A DNA stretch of 64,000 nt from Megasphaera paucivorans (GCF_900103535.1 NZ_FNHQ01000017.1:1-64000); one strand, 5' to 3'. Positions 54,601 through 64,000 are shown, numbered from the stretch's first letter. The notes: generated by a model not told the origin, from the letters alone. Made by a program: numbers and translations.

Positions 54601-55776
54601 ATGTCAGTTCGTTGGATCATGCATGTTGATATGGATGCATTTTATGCATCTGTTGAGCAGCGAGATAATCCTGCATTACGGGGACTTCCTGTTATTATTG
54701 GTGGTTTAATGGATCGTGGTGTTGTTGCCACTGCTTCATATGAGGCACGTGCTTTTGGCGTTCATTCGGCAATGAGTATGAAACAAGCGCGCCGATTGTG
54801 TCCCAACGGTGTATTTTTGCCAGTGCGCATGTCTTATTATCGAAAAGTATCCCACCAGATACGCCTTATTATGTCGCATTATTCACCATTTATTGAACCA
54901 TTATCTTTAGATGAAGCATTTTTGGATGTGTCTGGTATGGAACGGCAATACCCAAAGATAAAAGATATAGGTATTGCTATTAAAAATGATATTCATAAGA
55001 ACATAGGTCTTATTGCTTCTGCGGGGATTGCTCCGAATAAATTCTTGGCAAAATTAGCATCTGATTTGCGAAAACCAGATGGTCTAATGTGGATTCCATA
55101 TGGAAAAGAACAGGAAATATTGGCACCCTTGCCAGTAAACCGGCTCTGGGGAGTGGGGCGAGTAACTGCAGCGGCATTAGAATCTGCTGGGATTTGTACT
55201 ATTGGTGATGTTGCTGCAGTGGGAGTAAGTGTGTTGACTGCTGTTGCCGGAAGCCAGGCAAAACGCCTTTACGAGTTATCCTGCGGTATAGATAAACGAC
55301 CATTGCAAGTAAGCCGCCGGCCTCAGTCAGTTGGCAATGAACATACCTATGAACATGATATTTTTACTTTTGAGGAAATCGACGAGCAGTTTCGAATATT
55401 GGCCAATGAAGTTTCATGGCGCTTGCGCCGACATCATCTGATGGGACGAACTATTACAATAAAAATTAGATTGGCCTCATTTCATACGATAACTCGTTCA
55501 CTTACGCTTCAGAATAATGGAACTTGTTCAGAGGAGCAATTATATTTTTCTGCAAAAAAATTGTATAATAAAGCGGGGAGAGTAAAACCGATACGGTTGT
55601 TAGGATTGACAGTAAGTCAATTGCAGCCGCTTCGAATTCAGGGAGATCTTTTTTCTGAAGATGAGGAAATAAAAGGTAAAGTAGTTGAAGCGATTGATAA
55701 CTTACAACAGCGATTTGGCCGCAACGCTATTATGGAAGGGTTTTTATGGGAATTATCTCATGATAAAAATAAATAA
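54601..55776 (+). CDS. dinB: DNA polymerase IV
   Basis: A 391-residue Y-family translesion polymerase. The catalytic acids are in HVDMDAFYASVE and SLDEAFLDV, followed by the HhH region (LWGVGRVTAAALES) and the little-finger domain. The end does not show a clear beta-clamp-binding peptide beyond QGDLFSED, which fits the QxxLF type. CGGAGG sets ATG 54601. Confidence 0.95.
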   Translation: MSVRWIMHVDMDAFYASVEQRDNPALRGLPVIIGGLMDRGVVATASYEARAFGVHSAMSMKQARRLCPNGVFLPVRMSYYRKVSHQIRLIMSHYSPFIEPLSLDEAFLDVSGMERQYPKIKDIGIAIKNDIHKNIGLIASAGIAPNKFLAKLASDLRKPDGLMWIPYGKEQEILAPLPVNRLWGVGRVTAAALESAGICTIGDVAAVGVSVLTAVAGSQAKRLYELSCGIDKRPLQVSRRPQSVGNEHTYEHDIFTFEEIDEQFRILANEVSWRLRRHHLMGRTITIKIRLASFHTITRSLTLQNNGTCSEEQLYFSAKKLYNKAGRVKPIRLLGLTVSQLQPLRIQGDLFSEDEEIKGKVVEAIDNLQQRFGRNAIMEGFLWELSHDKNK

Positions 55777-55824
55777 AGAGTGTTTAAAATATTGTTAATT
55801 TTATTTAGCGAGGAGTAATGTGAT

Positions 55825-56118
55825 ATGTCTATTTTCAAGGTAATTGCTCATACGGATTCAAATAATAATGGTTATATTCAATATGATACGGAGACAAAAG
55901 AGTTGACAATATGTCTTCATGATTTGGAAAAAGAAAAACAAGTTCGAGAATATTTGACAAAAGAAAAAGCGATGCATCGTTATGTGGGGCTGTCAACTTT
56001 TGAAACGATAAGCGCGGCACCTGTTTCCAGCTTAGAAAATTTAAAATTAGCGTTAGGATACATATGGTTGGACTTAGATGTCCACATTGATTGGAGCCGT
56101 CCAACAGAAGAAATCTAA
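55825..56118 (+). CDS. Small conserved-looking protein of unknown function
   Basis: A 97-residue protein without signal or membrane segment. It starts 48 bases after dinB with a GAGGAG ribosome site. The family is not recognised. The C-terminal half (LKLALGYIWLDLDVHIDWSRP) is unusually rich in aromatic and acidic residues. It borders the DnaA-box cluster, so any link to replication start would be worth testing, but nothing in its sequence shows one. Confidence 0.65.
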   Translation: MSIFKVIAHTDSNNNGYIQYDTETKELTICLHDLEKEKQVREYLTKEKAMHRYVGLSTFETISAAPVSSLENLKLALGYIWLDLDVHIDWSRPTEEI

Positions 56119-56580
56119 TAGAAAATAAGGTTATCCACAATTTGTTCACAATTTATCACCATGGATGTACCATTGTGTGCGTAAACGGAAAAAAATATAC
56201 GATAATAGTCGAATACGCCGAATGTATAGCAAAAATGGAAACAATAAAATGTGGATAACTAAAAAAAACAATGCATCCTAAGTACATAATTATATAGAAA
56301 ATAAGCACAACCATGCGGATAAGTATGATTATTTTATGTTTATCGGTTAAAGTGGATATATTGTGGATTGCTGTGGATAAATAATGGATATCGGGGTGTA
56401 TGATCTTGGGAAAATAAAAAAAATGATGATACGTACGCAATTTTTTACAAAAACATAGGCATCTTCTATGAAAATGTATAAGTTATCCACAATTTTTATA
56501 AAAATTTCCCTAGTAAAATACATACGTCTATTTGTTGTAATATATAAATATATAGTATAATGTATGGTGTAATAATAAAA
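56119..56580. other. oriC: DnaA-box cluster, candidate oriC
   Basis: Four perfect DnaA boxes TTATCCACA: plus strand at 56131-56139 and 56483-56491, minus strand at 56250-56258 and 56372-56380. The pattern is two inner boxes on one strand and two outer ones on the other, 111-122 bases apart. Near matches: TTGTTCACA (56142), the minus-strand copies TTATCCGCA (56314-56322) and CAATCCACA (56362-56370). Very AT-rich DNA at 56490-56580 could be the unwinding element. No gene lies in it and dnaA is not adjacent. Confidence 0.7.
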
Positions 56581-56620
56581 AAGTCTCCGAAGAATATGCT
56601 GTTTGGAGACTTTATTTTTA
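56580..56620 (+). terminator. Hairpin upstream of a LysR gene
   Basis: AAAGTCTCC (56580-56588) and GGAGACTTT (56605-56613) followed by ATTTTTA. A TATAAT (about 56556) just before it could start a short leader transcript, making this an attenuator or a barrier next to the origin-like region. Confidence 0.5.
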
Positions 56621-56645
56621 TATTGGAAATATAAGGGGACAGGTA

Positions 56646-57533
56646 ATGATGAATTTGCCAAATATACAACAATTAGAAAATTTTATTATTTACGGAAAAG
56701 TCCGTAATTTTACTGCCGCGGCAAAAGAAGCTAATATAACACAATCTGCCTTTAGTTTCCAAATGAAAAAATTGGAAGAACTGATAGGAGTACAGCTTAT
56801 TGCACGATCAAATAAGGGCAGTAAGTTAACGAAAGAAGGAGAATTGTTTCTGACGGAAATACAAATTATTTTGCAGGATCTTGAAGAGTGTATATGTGAT
56901 ATACAAGCATTGAGTGGCCAGACACTTTCTCTTTCTGTGGGGACACTTATGTCATTAGGTGACGTGCTTATGAATCGTCATTTAGCATATTTTCAGAAAC
57001 ATCATCCGGAAATGTCTATTAGTGTGTATAATTTAGAGGCACGGGAGCTTCTAAAACAGCTTGAAGAAGATAAACTTGACATTATATCGACTTTTTGCCT
57101 TCCGCAAATGAATATTAATAACTATGAACAGACTTTTTTTTGTACAGAAAAAATGGTATATTACGCTCCGAATATGCATGTAGAAAATCAACCGGTTACT
57201 GCCGATTATATTGCGAGACATCCATTAGCGCAGTATTCGTCATATTATTTGATGAATACTAATATTGAAAGATATTTTTCGGATATAGATTGTCATCCTG
57301 TTGTACAGGCATGGTTTTCTACACCGTATGCGATTATGCAGTATTGTCAGGAAAATCTTACAGGGGCGTTGTTATCTGAACGATTTCTTATGGCGATGGG
57401 AGTTTGTAAAGGATACTATGAAGTAGAACCAAAGTTTGATATGTCCTGTTATTTGTTATACAAGAAAAAAAATCCAAAATATAAAATGATGAAAATATTT
57501 ATTGATTATATTCGAAAATTATATCAAAGCTAA
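56646..57533 (+). CDS. LysR-family transcriptional regulator
   Basis: A 295-residue regulator. Winged helix FTAAAKEANITQSAFSFQMKKLEELIGVQLIAR, then an effector domain. GGGGA at 56635-56639 serves ATG 56646 or ATG 56649. It precedes an MFS carrier on the same strand by about 120 bases and probably controls it. Confidence 0.9.
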   Translation: MMNLPNIQQLENFIIYGKVRNFTAAAKEANITQSAFSFQMKKLEELIGVQLIARSNKGSKLTKEGELFLTEIQIILQDLEECICDIQALSGQTLSLSVGTLMSLGDVLMNRHLAYFQKHHPEMSISVYNLEARELLKQLEEDKLDIISTFCLPQMNINNYEQTFFCTEKMVYYAPNMHVENQPVTADYIARHPLAQYSSYYLMNTNIERYFSDIDCHPVVQAWFSTPYAIMQYCQENLTGALLSERFLMAMGVCKGYYEVEPKFDMSCYLLYKKKNPKYKMMKIFIDYIRKLYQS

Positions 57534-57656
57534 TTGTAGGTAACGCTTTATCTGTCATCACATTATTTTATATCCGATATTATTATTATTTGTTATACAA
57601 GAAAGACTATTAGGTATAAAATAGGCTCTATCAATTTAATGGAGATGACACAGGGA

Positions 57657-58877
57657 ATGAAGGAAAAATCGTTATGGAATAAAGATTTTTTGTTGGATAC
57701 GGGCATCAATTTTATCGTATATTTGATTTATTATTTACTTATGGTTATTATTGCTGTTGTCGCAAAAGATCAGCTTAATGCGTCATTAAGTGAAGCAGGA
57801 CTCGCATCTGGCGTTTTTATTGTTGGGACGTTGCTGGCACGGTTGCAATTAGGGAAAAATATTGAATTATATGGAAGAAAAAAGACGTTATACTGTGGAA
57901 TTGTTTTTTATTTTGTTTCTACACTTTTTTATTTCTATATTCCGAATTTAGAAATAATGTATGGGATACGGTTTCTTAATGGTCTTGCGTATGGCATTAT
58001 TTCAACGGCAACGAATACAATTATTACTAATTGCATTCCTGTAAAACGTCGTGGTGAAGGTATTAATTATTATGGATTAAGTACTAGTTTAGCAGCAGCT
58101 ATTGGACCATTTTTGGGAATGGTACTTATGTTGATAGCTAATTTCAACGTTGTTATTATTATTTGTGCAATTTTAGTCGGATTGTGTGTAATCGGCTGTT
58201 TCATGCTGCAGATCAATGAAATTGAGTTGACAGACGAACAAATTAAACGCATGAAAAACTATTCTATTGATAATTATATAGAACCACGTGTTATTGTTAT
58301 TTCTGTCATTGCTCTTTTTATGGGGTTTGCTTATTCTAGTGTGCTCAGTTTTCTGGCGGCCTATGCTCGTGAAATTCATTTGGTTCAGGCAGGTACCTTT
58401 TTCTTCGTTGTATATGCTGTCGTTATTACGATTACGCGGCCTCTTACGGGAATTATTTTTGACCGCAAAGGTGAAAATTATGTACTGTATCCGTGTTATT
58501 TATTTTTAGCGGTTGGTTTATATATTTTAAGCATAACGGATACGGCATTTTTACTATTACTCTCTAGTGTTTTTGTCGGATTAGGATATGGTACTTTTAT
58601 GTCGAATGGGCAAGCCGTATGCATTAAATTAACACATCCTCATCGTGTAAGCGTAGCTTTATCAACCTATTTTGTGGCATTGGACTTGGGGATTGGAATA
58701 GGACCTTACATTTTGGGGAATATGCGTAATGTGTTTTCTTTTTCCCAACTTTATACTGTTGCCGGTGTGATTGCATTTTTTTGTTTTATTTTGTATTTTT
58801 TATTTTATGGACGAAAAGCTTGCAGTAATAAAATTGCAGAAGAAACAATTATTGCGATGGAAAAATCACCTGATTAG
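57657..58877 (+). CDS. MFS transporter (drug/sugar-type)
   Basis: A 406-residue carrier with about 12 helices. Loop 2-3 has ELYGRKKTLYCG and loop 8-9 FDRKGENYVLYP, matching MFS motif A positions. It probably exports a toxic compound or small metabolite. The start is uncertain: ATG 57657 is preferred, with GGAG 12 bases upstream, but ATG 57639 is in frame. Confidence 0.82.
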   Translation: MKEKSLWNKDFLLDTGINFIVYLIYYLLMVIIAVVAKDQLNASLSEAGLASGVFIVGTLLARLQLGKNIELYGRKKTLYCGIVFYFVSTLFYFYIPNLEIMYGIRFLNGLAYGIISTATNTIITNCIPVKRRGEGINYYGLSTSLAAAIGPFLGMVLMLIANFNVVIIICAILVGLCVIGCFMLQINEIELTDEQIKRMKNYSIDNYIEPRVIVISVIALFMGFAYSSVLSFLAAYAREIHLVQAGTFFFVVYAVVITITRPLTGIIFDRKGENYVLYPCYLFLAVGLYILSITDTAFLLLLSSVFVGLGYGTFMSNGQAVCIKLTHPHRVSVALSTYFVALDLGIGIGPYILGNMRNVFSFSQLYTVAGVIAFFCFILYFLFYGRKACSNKIAEETIIAMEKSPD

Positions 58878-59197
58878 AAACTGCAAGTGGAATGAGTGTG
58901 ACGTTTTAAGAGAAATTCATTTATTACATATTTTTTGAAATAAAGAAACTGCGGTATAAATTGCAATGTACTACGCAGCTAAAATTAAACAGATTCTTGC
59001 ATAGGGATAAGCGTCCCTCCTATAATGGAAATGATATAGCTATCCATTATAGGAGGTTTTTTTGTACAGGTAGTACAGTAAATTCCCTGCATGATATATA
59101 AGATACCAGGGACTGCTTTTAGTATAATTTTTCAGATGACAGAATATAAAATACATGGTATTATAGTGGTGCGCACAAAATATTGTGCGTGTTTGAT
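58878..59197. other. Non-coding region before tRNA-Arg
   Basis: About 320 bases. It has an imperfect stem around 58948-58980 (ACTGCG/CGCAG), the strong terminator at 59016-59063, and a tRNA promoter with TATTAT near 59159. A small stem CGCACAA/TTGTGCG (59172-59189) lies just before the tRNA. No gene was found. Confidence 0.4.
59016..59063 (+). terminator. Strong terminator of an unassigned transcript
   Basis: Perfect 14-base arms CCTCCTATAATGGA (59016-59029) and TCCATTATAGGAGG (59043-59056), then seven T. It lies 140 bases after the MFS stop, so it ends either that transcript or a separate short RNA. Confidence 0.8.
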
Positions 59198-59274
59198 GCG
59201 CCCATAGCTCAGCTGGATAGAGCAGCAGTTTCCTAAACTGCGTGTCGGATGTTCGAGTCATCTTGGGCGCACCA
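59198..59274 (+). tRNA. tRNA-Arg (anticodon CCU)
   Basis: A 77-base cloverleaf: acceptor GCGCCCA pairs with TGGGCGC. Anticodon stem GCAGT/ACTGC with loop TTCCTAA gives anticodon CCU (59232-59234), reading AGG. The T arm contains GTTCGAGTC and the 3' ACCA is encoded. Confidence 0.96.
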
Positions 59275-59314
59275 TTTTTATGTGTAATTACAAGAATAAC
59301 AGGAGTTGATGGTT

Positions 59315-60679
59315 GTGGCGGAAAATAAGGATATGCAGGATGTTCTTGCATTTGAGCAGGAACTTTTGGCAGATTATGATCTTACGTTGCAGGAGGCCGT
59401 CATGGAAGCACGGCGTTGTCTACATTGCGCCGTACCGCAATGTCGGAAGGGGTGTCCCATTAATAACGAAATTCCGCAATTTATACATGAACTGTCTGTA
59501 GGAAATTTCGGTGCAGCTGCAGAATATATTTTACATCGTAATGATTTACCCGCTATTTGTGGACGTGTCTGTCCGCGGGAAATACAGTGTGAGGGTCATT
59601 GTATTTTGGGAAAGAAAGGAAAACCTATTGCCATTGGAAAATTGGAACGATTTGTTGCAGACGTTTCGATGGAAGGAGGCTTTCTTCCTCAAAAAGCAAG
59701 CAAAAAGAGCAATGGCAAAGTTGCTGTCATAGGCAGCGGACCGGCGGGGCTTACTGTTGCCTATGAACTGGCACGCAGAGATTATGACATTACGGTGTTT
59801 GAAGGAGATGGACAGCCAGGCGGAATGCTGCTGTTTGGAATTCCTGCATTTCGACTGCATAAAAAATATATTTATCGTGAAATAGAATCACTGCAGCAAT
59901 TGGGTGTACATTTTCAATATAATATAAAAATCGGTGGGAATAAGTCATTGGAGGATTTATTTGCCGAAGGGTATGAAGCAGTATTTGTCGGTATTGGTAC
60001 ATCTGTTGCGTGGAGTCTTGGCATTGACAATGACCAAATAGACGGAGTGGTTGATGCACAAGCATTTCTTCATCAGGTACAGCAAGTGCAAATGGGTGAA
60101 GAGGAGGTTAAAAATCTTCCTATTCAAAAAGGGGATGCCGTAATTGTCGTAGGAGCGGGAAATGTTGCTATTGATGCCGCTCGGACAGCGCTGCGTCTGC
60201 AGGCTGATGTATCTATTATGTATCGCCGCGCAGAGAAAAATATGAAGTGCCTTCCATCAGAATATGAGGAAGCGAAAGCGGATGGCGTGAAGTTCCAATT
60301 TTATTCAGCACCTCGTGCTGTTGTTGGAACTGAGCATGTGGAGGGCTTGCAATATGAAAAGCAAAAAATACTTGCAGATGCTGCCATGGTTCCCACTGGT
60401 GAATATGGAATTGTTCCGGCGAATAAAATTATTGCAGCTATTGGCAATCGTCCCGAAATCGACAGCATTCAGTCATTGAAAGTGGAAGTAACGGATGACG
60501 GGTATATCTCGACGATGCAAAAACCTTATGGCATGACCCATCGTGCGGGGGTATTTGCTGCCGGTGATGTTGTTCATAAACCGGCAACCGTTGTGCTGGC
60601 TATGCGCGAAGCAAAAAAGACAGCGGCAGGTATTGACCAGTATATACAAGCAAAACATTTGTTGAATGGTATAGTGTGA
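59315..60679 (+). CDS. GltD-like NAD(P)-dependent oxidoreductase
   Basis: A 454-residue flavoprotein of the glutamate synthase small-subunit type. The N-terminal cysteines for Fe-S clusters are in CLHCAVPQCRKGCPI and CGRVCPREIQCEGHC. The FAD site is AVIGSGPAGLTVAYEL and the NAD(P) site is VVGAGNVAIDAART. No large subunit (GltB) or NfnA-like partner is adjacent, so it may be the flavin subunit of a bifurcating ferredoxin:NADP system or a stand-alone enzyme. AGGAG at 59301-59305 fits GTG 59315 best; ATG 59309 is too close. Confidence 0.88.
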   Translation: MAENKDMQDVLAFEQELLADYDLTLQEAVMEARRCLHCAVPQCRKGCPINNEIPQFIHELSVGNFGAAAEYILHRNDLPAICGRVCPREIQCEGHCILGKKGKPIAIGKLERFVADVSMEGGFLPQKASKKSNGKVAVIGSGPAGLTVAYELARRDYDITVFEGDGQPGGMLLFGIPAFRLHKKYIYREIESLQQLGVHFQYNIKIGGNKSLEDLFAEGYEAVFVGIGTSVAWSLGIDNDQIDGVVDAQAFLHQVQQVQMGEEEVKNLPIQKGDAVIVVGAGNVAIDAARTALRLQADVSIMYRRAEKNMKCLPSEYEEAKADGVKFQFYSAPRAVVGTEHVEGLQYEKQKILADAAMVPTGEYGIVPANKIIAAIGNRPEIDSIQSLKVEVTDDGYISTMQKPYGMTHRAGVFAAGDVVHKPATVVLAMREAKKTAAGIDQYIQAKHLLNGIV

Positions 60680-60713
60680 TCACATATATTTTCTGTTTTC
60701 AGGAGGTTGGATC

Positions 60714-61277
60714 ATGTCTCTTTTATTACAGCAGATTAAAGAAGCAAATAATATATTTGTAGCGTGTCAACTAAAATCAGCGAAAGCACCTGTTTGTAAG
60801 TATCCTACGCGTAAATTGGCAATTCTTGCCTGTATGGATACCCGCCTTGTATCTTTTTTAGAGCCGGCAATGGGAATTTCCCGTGGAGAAGCTAAGGTTA
60901 TCAAAGTGGCGGGCAATGTGGTGTATACAGATTTTGATAGTGTTATCGGCAGTTTGATGGTTGCAGTATATGAACTTCAGGTTCAGGAAATTCTGGTTAT
61001 GGGGCACGATGATTGTGGAATGCTGCATACTACGGCAGCGAGCTTGTGTGCTAAAATGAAAGCACGAGGAATTGCTGCGTCGGATATTGAAAAGATTCAT
61101 CCACAATTGCAGAAATGGGCAGATCCCATCGAAAATATCACGACATCGGTTATGACAACGGTAGAACATCTACGAAAAAATCCGTATTTGCCTGCGGATG
61201 TTTTGATTCATGGTGCTGTAATCCATCCGGATACAGGTCGGATTACGATTCTTTCAGATGGTTCAGATAGGGAATAA
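60714..61277 (+). CDS. Beta-class carbonic anhydrase
   Basis: A 187-residue enzyme for CO2/bicarbonate interconversion. Zinc ligands are seen in ACMDTRL and GHDDCGM. It is a clade with a short C-terminus. AGGAGG precedes the ATG. It lies 35 bases after the GltD-like gene and 14 bases before gmhA, on one strand. Confidence 0.93.
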   Translation: MSLLLQQIKEANNIFVACQLKSAKAPVCKYPTRKLAILACMDTRLVSFLEPAMGISRGEAKVIKVAGNVVYTDFDSVIGSLMVAVYELQVQEILVMGHDDCGMLHTTAASLCAKMKARGIAASDIEKIHPQLQKWADPIENITTSVMTTVEHLRKNPYLPADVLIHGAVIHPDTGRITILSDGSDRE

Positions 61278-61291
61278 AGGAGGTGTTTCTT

Positions 61292-61849
61292 TTGAGTATT
61301 ATTGAAGAACGGATGCATGACCATGAAGTTGTTTTATCTGCGACAAAGAGGTTGCAACCCGAAATCGAACGAGCAGGAGCGATAATCAGCAAAGCTATTG
61401 CGGAAGGCCATAAAATTCTTTTTTGTGGTAATGGCGGAAGTGCAGCTGATGCACAGCATTTAGCTGCAGAATTTGTGGGCCGCTTTCAAAAAGAACGAAA
61501 GGCGCTTCCTGCCACCGCTTTGACTGTAGATACCTCTATTCTTACGGCGATTGCCAATGACTATGGATATGAAACCATATTTAAACGACAGGTTGAAGCA
61601 TTGGGACAGGCAGGAGATGTATTGGTGGGGATTTCCACGTCAGGTAATAGTGCAAATGTTTTGTCGGCAATGTATGCTGCTAGAGAATATGGTCTTATGG
61701 TTATTGGCATGACGGGTATGGGAGGCGGCAAAATGGCAGAAATCTGTAATGTATGTCTGGCTGTTCCATCTGAGGTCACAGCAAGAACGCAGGAAATGCA
61801 TATTATGATTGGCCATATTTTGTGCGAATTAGCAGAAGCGGATATATAA
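61292..61849 (+). CDS. gmhA: Phosphoheptose isomerase (sedoheptulose 7-phosphate isomerase)
   Basis: A 185-residue SIS-domain enzyme. FCGNGGSAADAQHLAAEFVGRF and GISTSGNSANVL match GmhA. It makes D-glycero-D-manno-heptose 7-phosphate for the LPS inner core, supporting a diderm cell. No ATG fits; TTG 61292 has AAGGAGGT 7 bases before it. It ends with the strong terminator downstream. Confidence 0.92.
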   Translation: MSIIEERMHDHEVVLSATKRLQPEIERAGAIISKAIAEGHKILFCGNGGSAADAQHLAAEFVGRFQKERKALPATALTVDTSILTAIANDYGYETIFKRQVEALGQAGDVLVGISTSGNSANVLSAMYAAREYGLMVIGMTGMGGGKMAEICNVCLAVPSEVTARTQEMHIMIGHILCELAEADI

Positions 61850-61872
61850 AATAACAGCAAGATACATTTGTT

Positions 61873-61929
61873 AAACAAAAGAAAGAAGCAGAGAATATAC
61901 ATCTATTTCTCTGCTTCTTTCTTTTGTTT
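61873..61929. terminator. Bidirectional terminator after gmhA
   Basis: Perfect 23-base arms (61873-61895 and 61907-61929, core AAGAAGCAGAGAA) between convergent genes, with T-rich sequence inside both ends. Confidence 0.85.
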
Positions 61930-61956
61930 GCAATATACATGATTATATGGACGGAT

Positions 61957-62604
61957 TTAATATCCGAGATTTTCTCCAACAAGAATTATTTTAATTCTAT
62001 TTGCAGGTTTGCAGAATCGAGTGCGTACTATTTGGCAGCATATAGTCTGTGGATTTAGACAGTCAGCACACATTCCTGTTATAAAGCAAGGTGTTTTTGT
62101 ACCGGCAAAACGCTGAACGTTGATAGGTGCTGCTACGGAACGGGCGCGAGCAATAGCGGTATCTACAGTAGGTTCAATTTTATTCATGCCAATGATTGCA
62201 ATGACTTGTTTGGGACCATAACAAAGGGCTGCGACACGGTTGCCATTCCCATCAATATTAAATAACTGTCCATCTTCACAAACCGCATTAGCGCTCATAA
62301 GAAATGTATCACAGAGCAATGCGTTGCGCATTAGTTCGATACGTTCTTCTGGAGATTTTGCATCATCACGGTTAATAACTGTGTAACCGTGTTCCAAAAT
62401 ATAAGGCCGCAGACCTATTTCATCAATAGAGACGGAACCGCCCCAGGAAATCACATCTTCTTTGGGAATAAGAGACAATGCTCTTTCCAATGCATTTTCT
62501 TTAGTAGGACAATAATACGCTTCAAAATTTCGCTTTTCGAAAGCTTTGGCTACTGCGGGGCCTTTCTTGTCATACATCACGTGCATCATATCAGATCTAT
62601 CCAT
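61957..62604 (-). CDS. LUD-domain protein (LutC/YkgG-like)
   Basis: A 215-residue protein of the LUD (DUF162) family: SWGGSVSIDEIGL, LMSANAVCEDG and GMNKIEPTVDTAIARAR are characteristic. Members take part in lactate oxidation with LutA and LutB, which are absent here; stand-alone copies are common in anaerobes and unassigned. GAAGGAGGA sets ATG 62604. The C-terminal cysteines (CADCLNPQTICC) could hold a metal. Confidence 0.87.
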   Translation of the reverse strand: MDRSDMMHVMYDKKGPAVAKAFEKRNFEAYYCPTKENALERALSLIPKEDVISWGGSVSIDEIGLRPYILEHGYTVINRDDAKSPEERIELMRNALLCDTFLMSANAVCEDGQLFNIDGNGNRVAALCYGPKQVIAIIGMNKIEPTVDTAIARARSVAAPINVQRFAGTKTPCFITGMCADCLNPQTICCQIVRTRFCKPANRIKIILVGENLGY

Positions 62605-62681
62605 GTTTATTCCTCCTTCAATACTAAATATAAAAGTATAGGTGCTATTGGCAGAAAATAACATACTGGTTCATAAAGAAA

Positions 62682-63335
62682 TTATTCATTGATCAGAGCT
62701 TTAAAATCTGGATCGCTGCGGATAGAGTCAAAGTGAGACTGTGTACGGGCAGCCTGCTTTACATTGATGCTGTCCAAAAAAATTGCTTTTTTTAAATATG
62801 TTACAGCTTCTTTTGCTTGGCCTTTATCGCCATATATTGTAGCAATTCCATAATAACTCCATGTATTATCAGGTTCTTTTTGAATAACCTTTTGAAACCA
62901 GCAGATAGATTCGTCATAGTTTTTATTGATTTTCAATGCTAAGGCTAAATCGTAAAAAGCAGGTACATAATTAGGATCCTTTTGCAAAGCACTTTTGATC
63001 AAAGTGATTCCAGTAGTAATATCCTGCGTATTGTTGTTTTCATTACCTTGCATGGCTAAAGCAATTCCTTTTCCGGAAAGGGCCTTATAATTATTTTTGT
63101 CGATAGAAAGTGATTTATTATAAAAGGATATTGCTTTATTATAATCAAACACTTCGTAAGCGGTTAATCCTTTTTGAAAAAGTTGTTCCGATTGCGGATC
63201 AATTGAAGGAATTGCTGATACTGCAGATGAAATAGAAGGTGCTGGCGGGGGTGTTGAGTTAGGTAAACTGCCGCAGCCGCTTATCCATAATAGAAAAAAT
63301 GCAGGTATGTAGAAAAACGATTTACATGAATACAT
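62682..63335 (-). CDS. TPR-repeat lipoprotein
   Basis: The 217-residue precursor has a lipobox LWISGC (Cys at about residue 21), a proline-rich stretch, and four TPR-like helical repeats (for example AFYDLALALKINKNYDESICWFQKVIQ). It is likely anchored to the inner or outer membrane as a protein-binding scaffold. The partner is unknown. It lies 78 bases upstream of the LUD gene on the same strand. Confidence 0.85.
   Translation of the reverse strand: MYSCKSFFYIPAFFLLWISGCGSLPNSTPPPAPSISSAVSAIPSIDPQSEQLFQKGLTAYEVFDYNKAISFYNKSLSIDKNNYKALSGKGIALAMQGNENNNTQDITTGITLIKSALQKDPNYVPAFYDLALALKINKNYDESICWFQKVIQKEPDNTWSYYGIATIYGDKGQAKEAVTYLKKAIFLDSINVKQAARTQSHFDSIRSDPDFKALINE

Positions 63336-64000
<665 letters not shown>

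Overview
The window is chromosomal DNA of a low-GC anaerobic Firmicute with an outer membrane, most likely a member of the Negativicutes (Veillonellales-like). The evidence for this is an OmpH/Skp periplasmic chaperone and GmhA (heptose for LPS). Alongside them are Firmicute-type genes and RNAs: an S-box SAM riboswitch, a CsoR copper operon, Soj/Spo0J, a GerW/YtfJ-YtfI pair and the tmk-holB-yaaT-yabB-rsmI-metG-tatD housekeeping run. Fermentative metabolism is shown by a trimeric HydABC-type [FeFe] hydrogenase and the start of pyruvate:ferredoxin oxidoreductase. The genus cannot be fixed from the sequence alone. I saw no IS element, prophage, CRISPR array or rRNA.

Layout. 1-6.2 kb: the end of an HMG-CoA-lyase-like gene, an MFS carrier, a PrpR-type regulator whose sigma-54 contact loop is lost, and two tandem orphan amino-acid-binding lipoproteins. 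6.2-11 kb: a sodium:solute symporter and a copper operon (csoR-copA with a fused CopZ-like domain). Two perfect ParB-binding parS sites lie here, one intergenic and one inside the copA linker. 11-16.8 kb: an EAL phosphodiesterase with receiver domains, OmpH, the DUF2953-GerW pair and an old-yellow-enzyme-type oxidoreductase. 17-22.5 kb: purA, then a SAM-riboswitch-controlled operon in which methionine synthase is split into a reactivation protein and a B12 catalytic protein, followed by MetF. 22.7-27 kb: HydC-HydB-HydA. 27-30.4 kb: parA, parB, a DUF4446 protein and a LytM-type peptidase.

30.4-39.8 kb: a CDF metal exporter behind a Fur-like and attenuator leader, a YgjP-type metalloprotein, a DnaQ-like exonuclease, a 1000-residue diguanylate cyclase, an LTA-synthase-like sulfatase and a pyridoxal kinase. 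39.9-48.4 kb: the decarboxylase-tmk-holB-yaaT-trmN6-rsmI-metG-tatD operon. 48.8-51.5 kb: a LysR regulator with an IscU/NifU-like protein and a GGGtGRT-family protein of unknown role. 51.7-56.1 kb: an NlpC/P60 peptidase, a LysR plus unknown pair, DNA polymerase IV and a small unknown protein. 56.1-56.6 kb: a gene-free, AT-rich region with four perfect DnaA boxes, a candidate replication origin. 56.6-64 kb: LysR and MFS genes, tRNA-Arg(CCU), a GltD-like oxidoreductase, carbonic anhydrase, GmhA, a LUD protein, a TPR lipoprotein and the 5' end of nifJ.

Two parS sites, parAB and a DnaA-box cluster within about 50 kb point to an origin-proximal region. The gene-strand pattern (mostly minus from 6 to 22 kb, mostly plus afterwards) would put the divergence point near 22.5 kb instead of 56 kb, and this conflict is left open. 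The most unusual items are the parS inside copA, the DnaA-box array away from dnaA, the PrpR-like regulator without GAFTGA, and the NifU-like/GGGtGRT pair.
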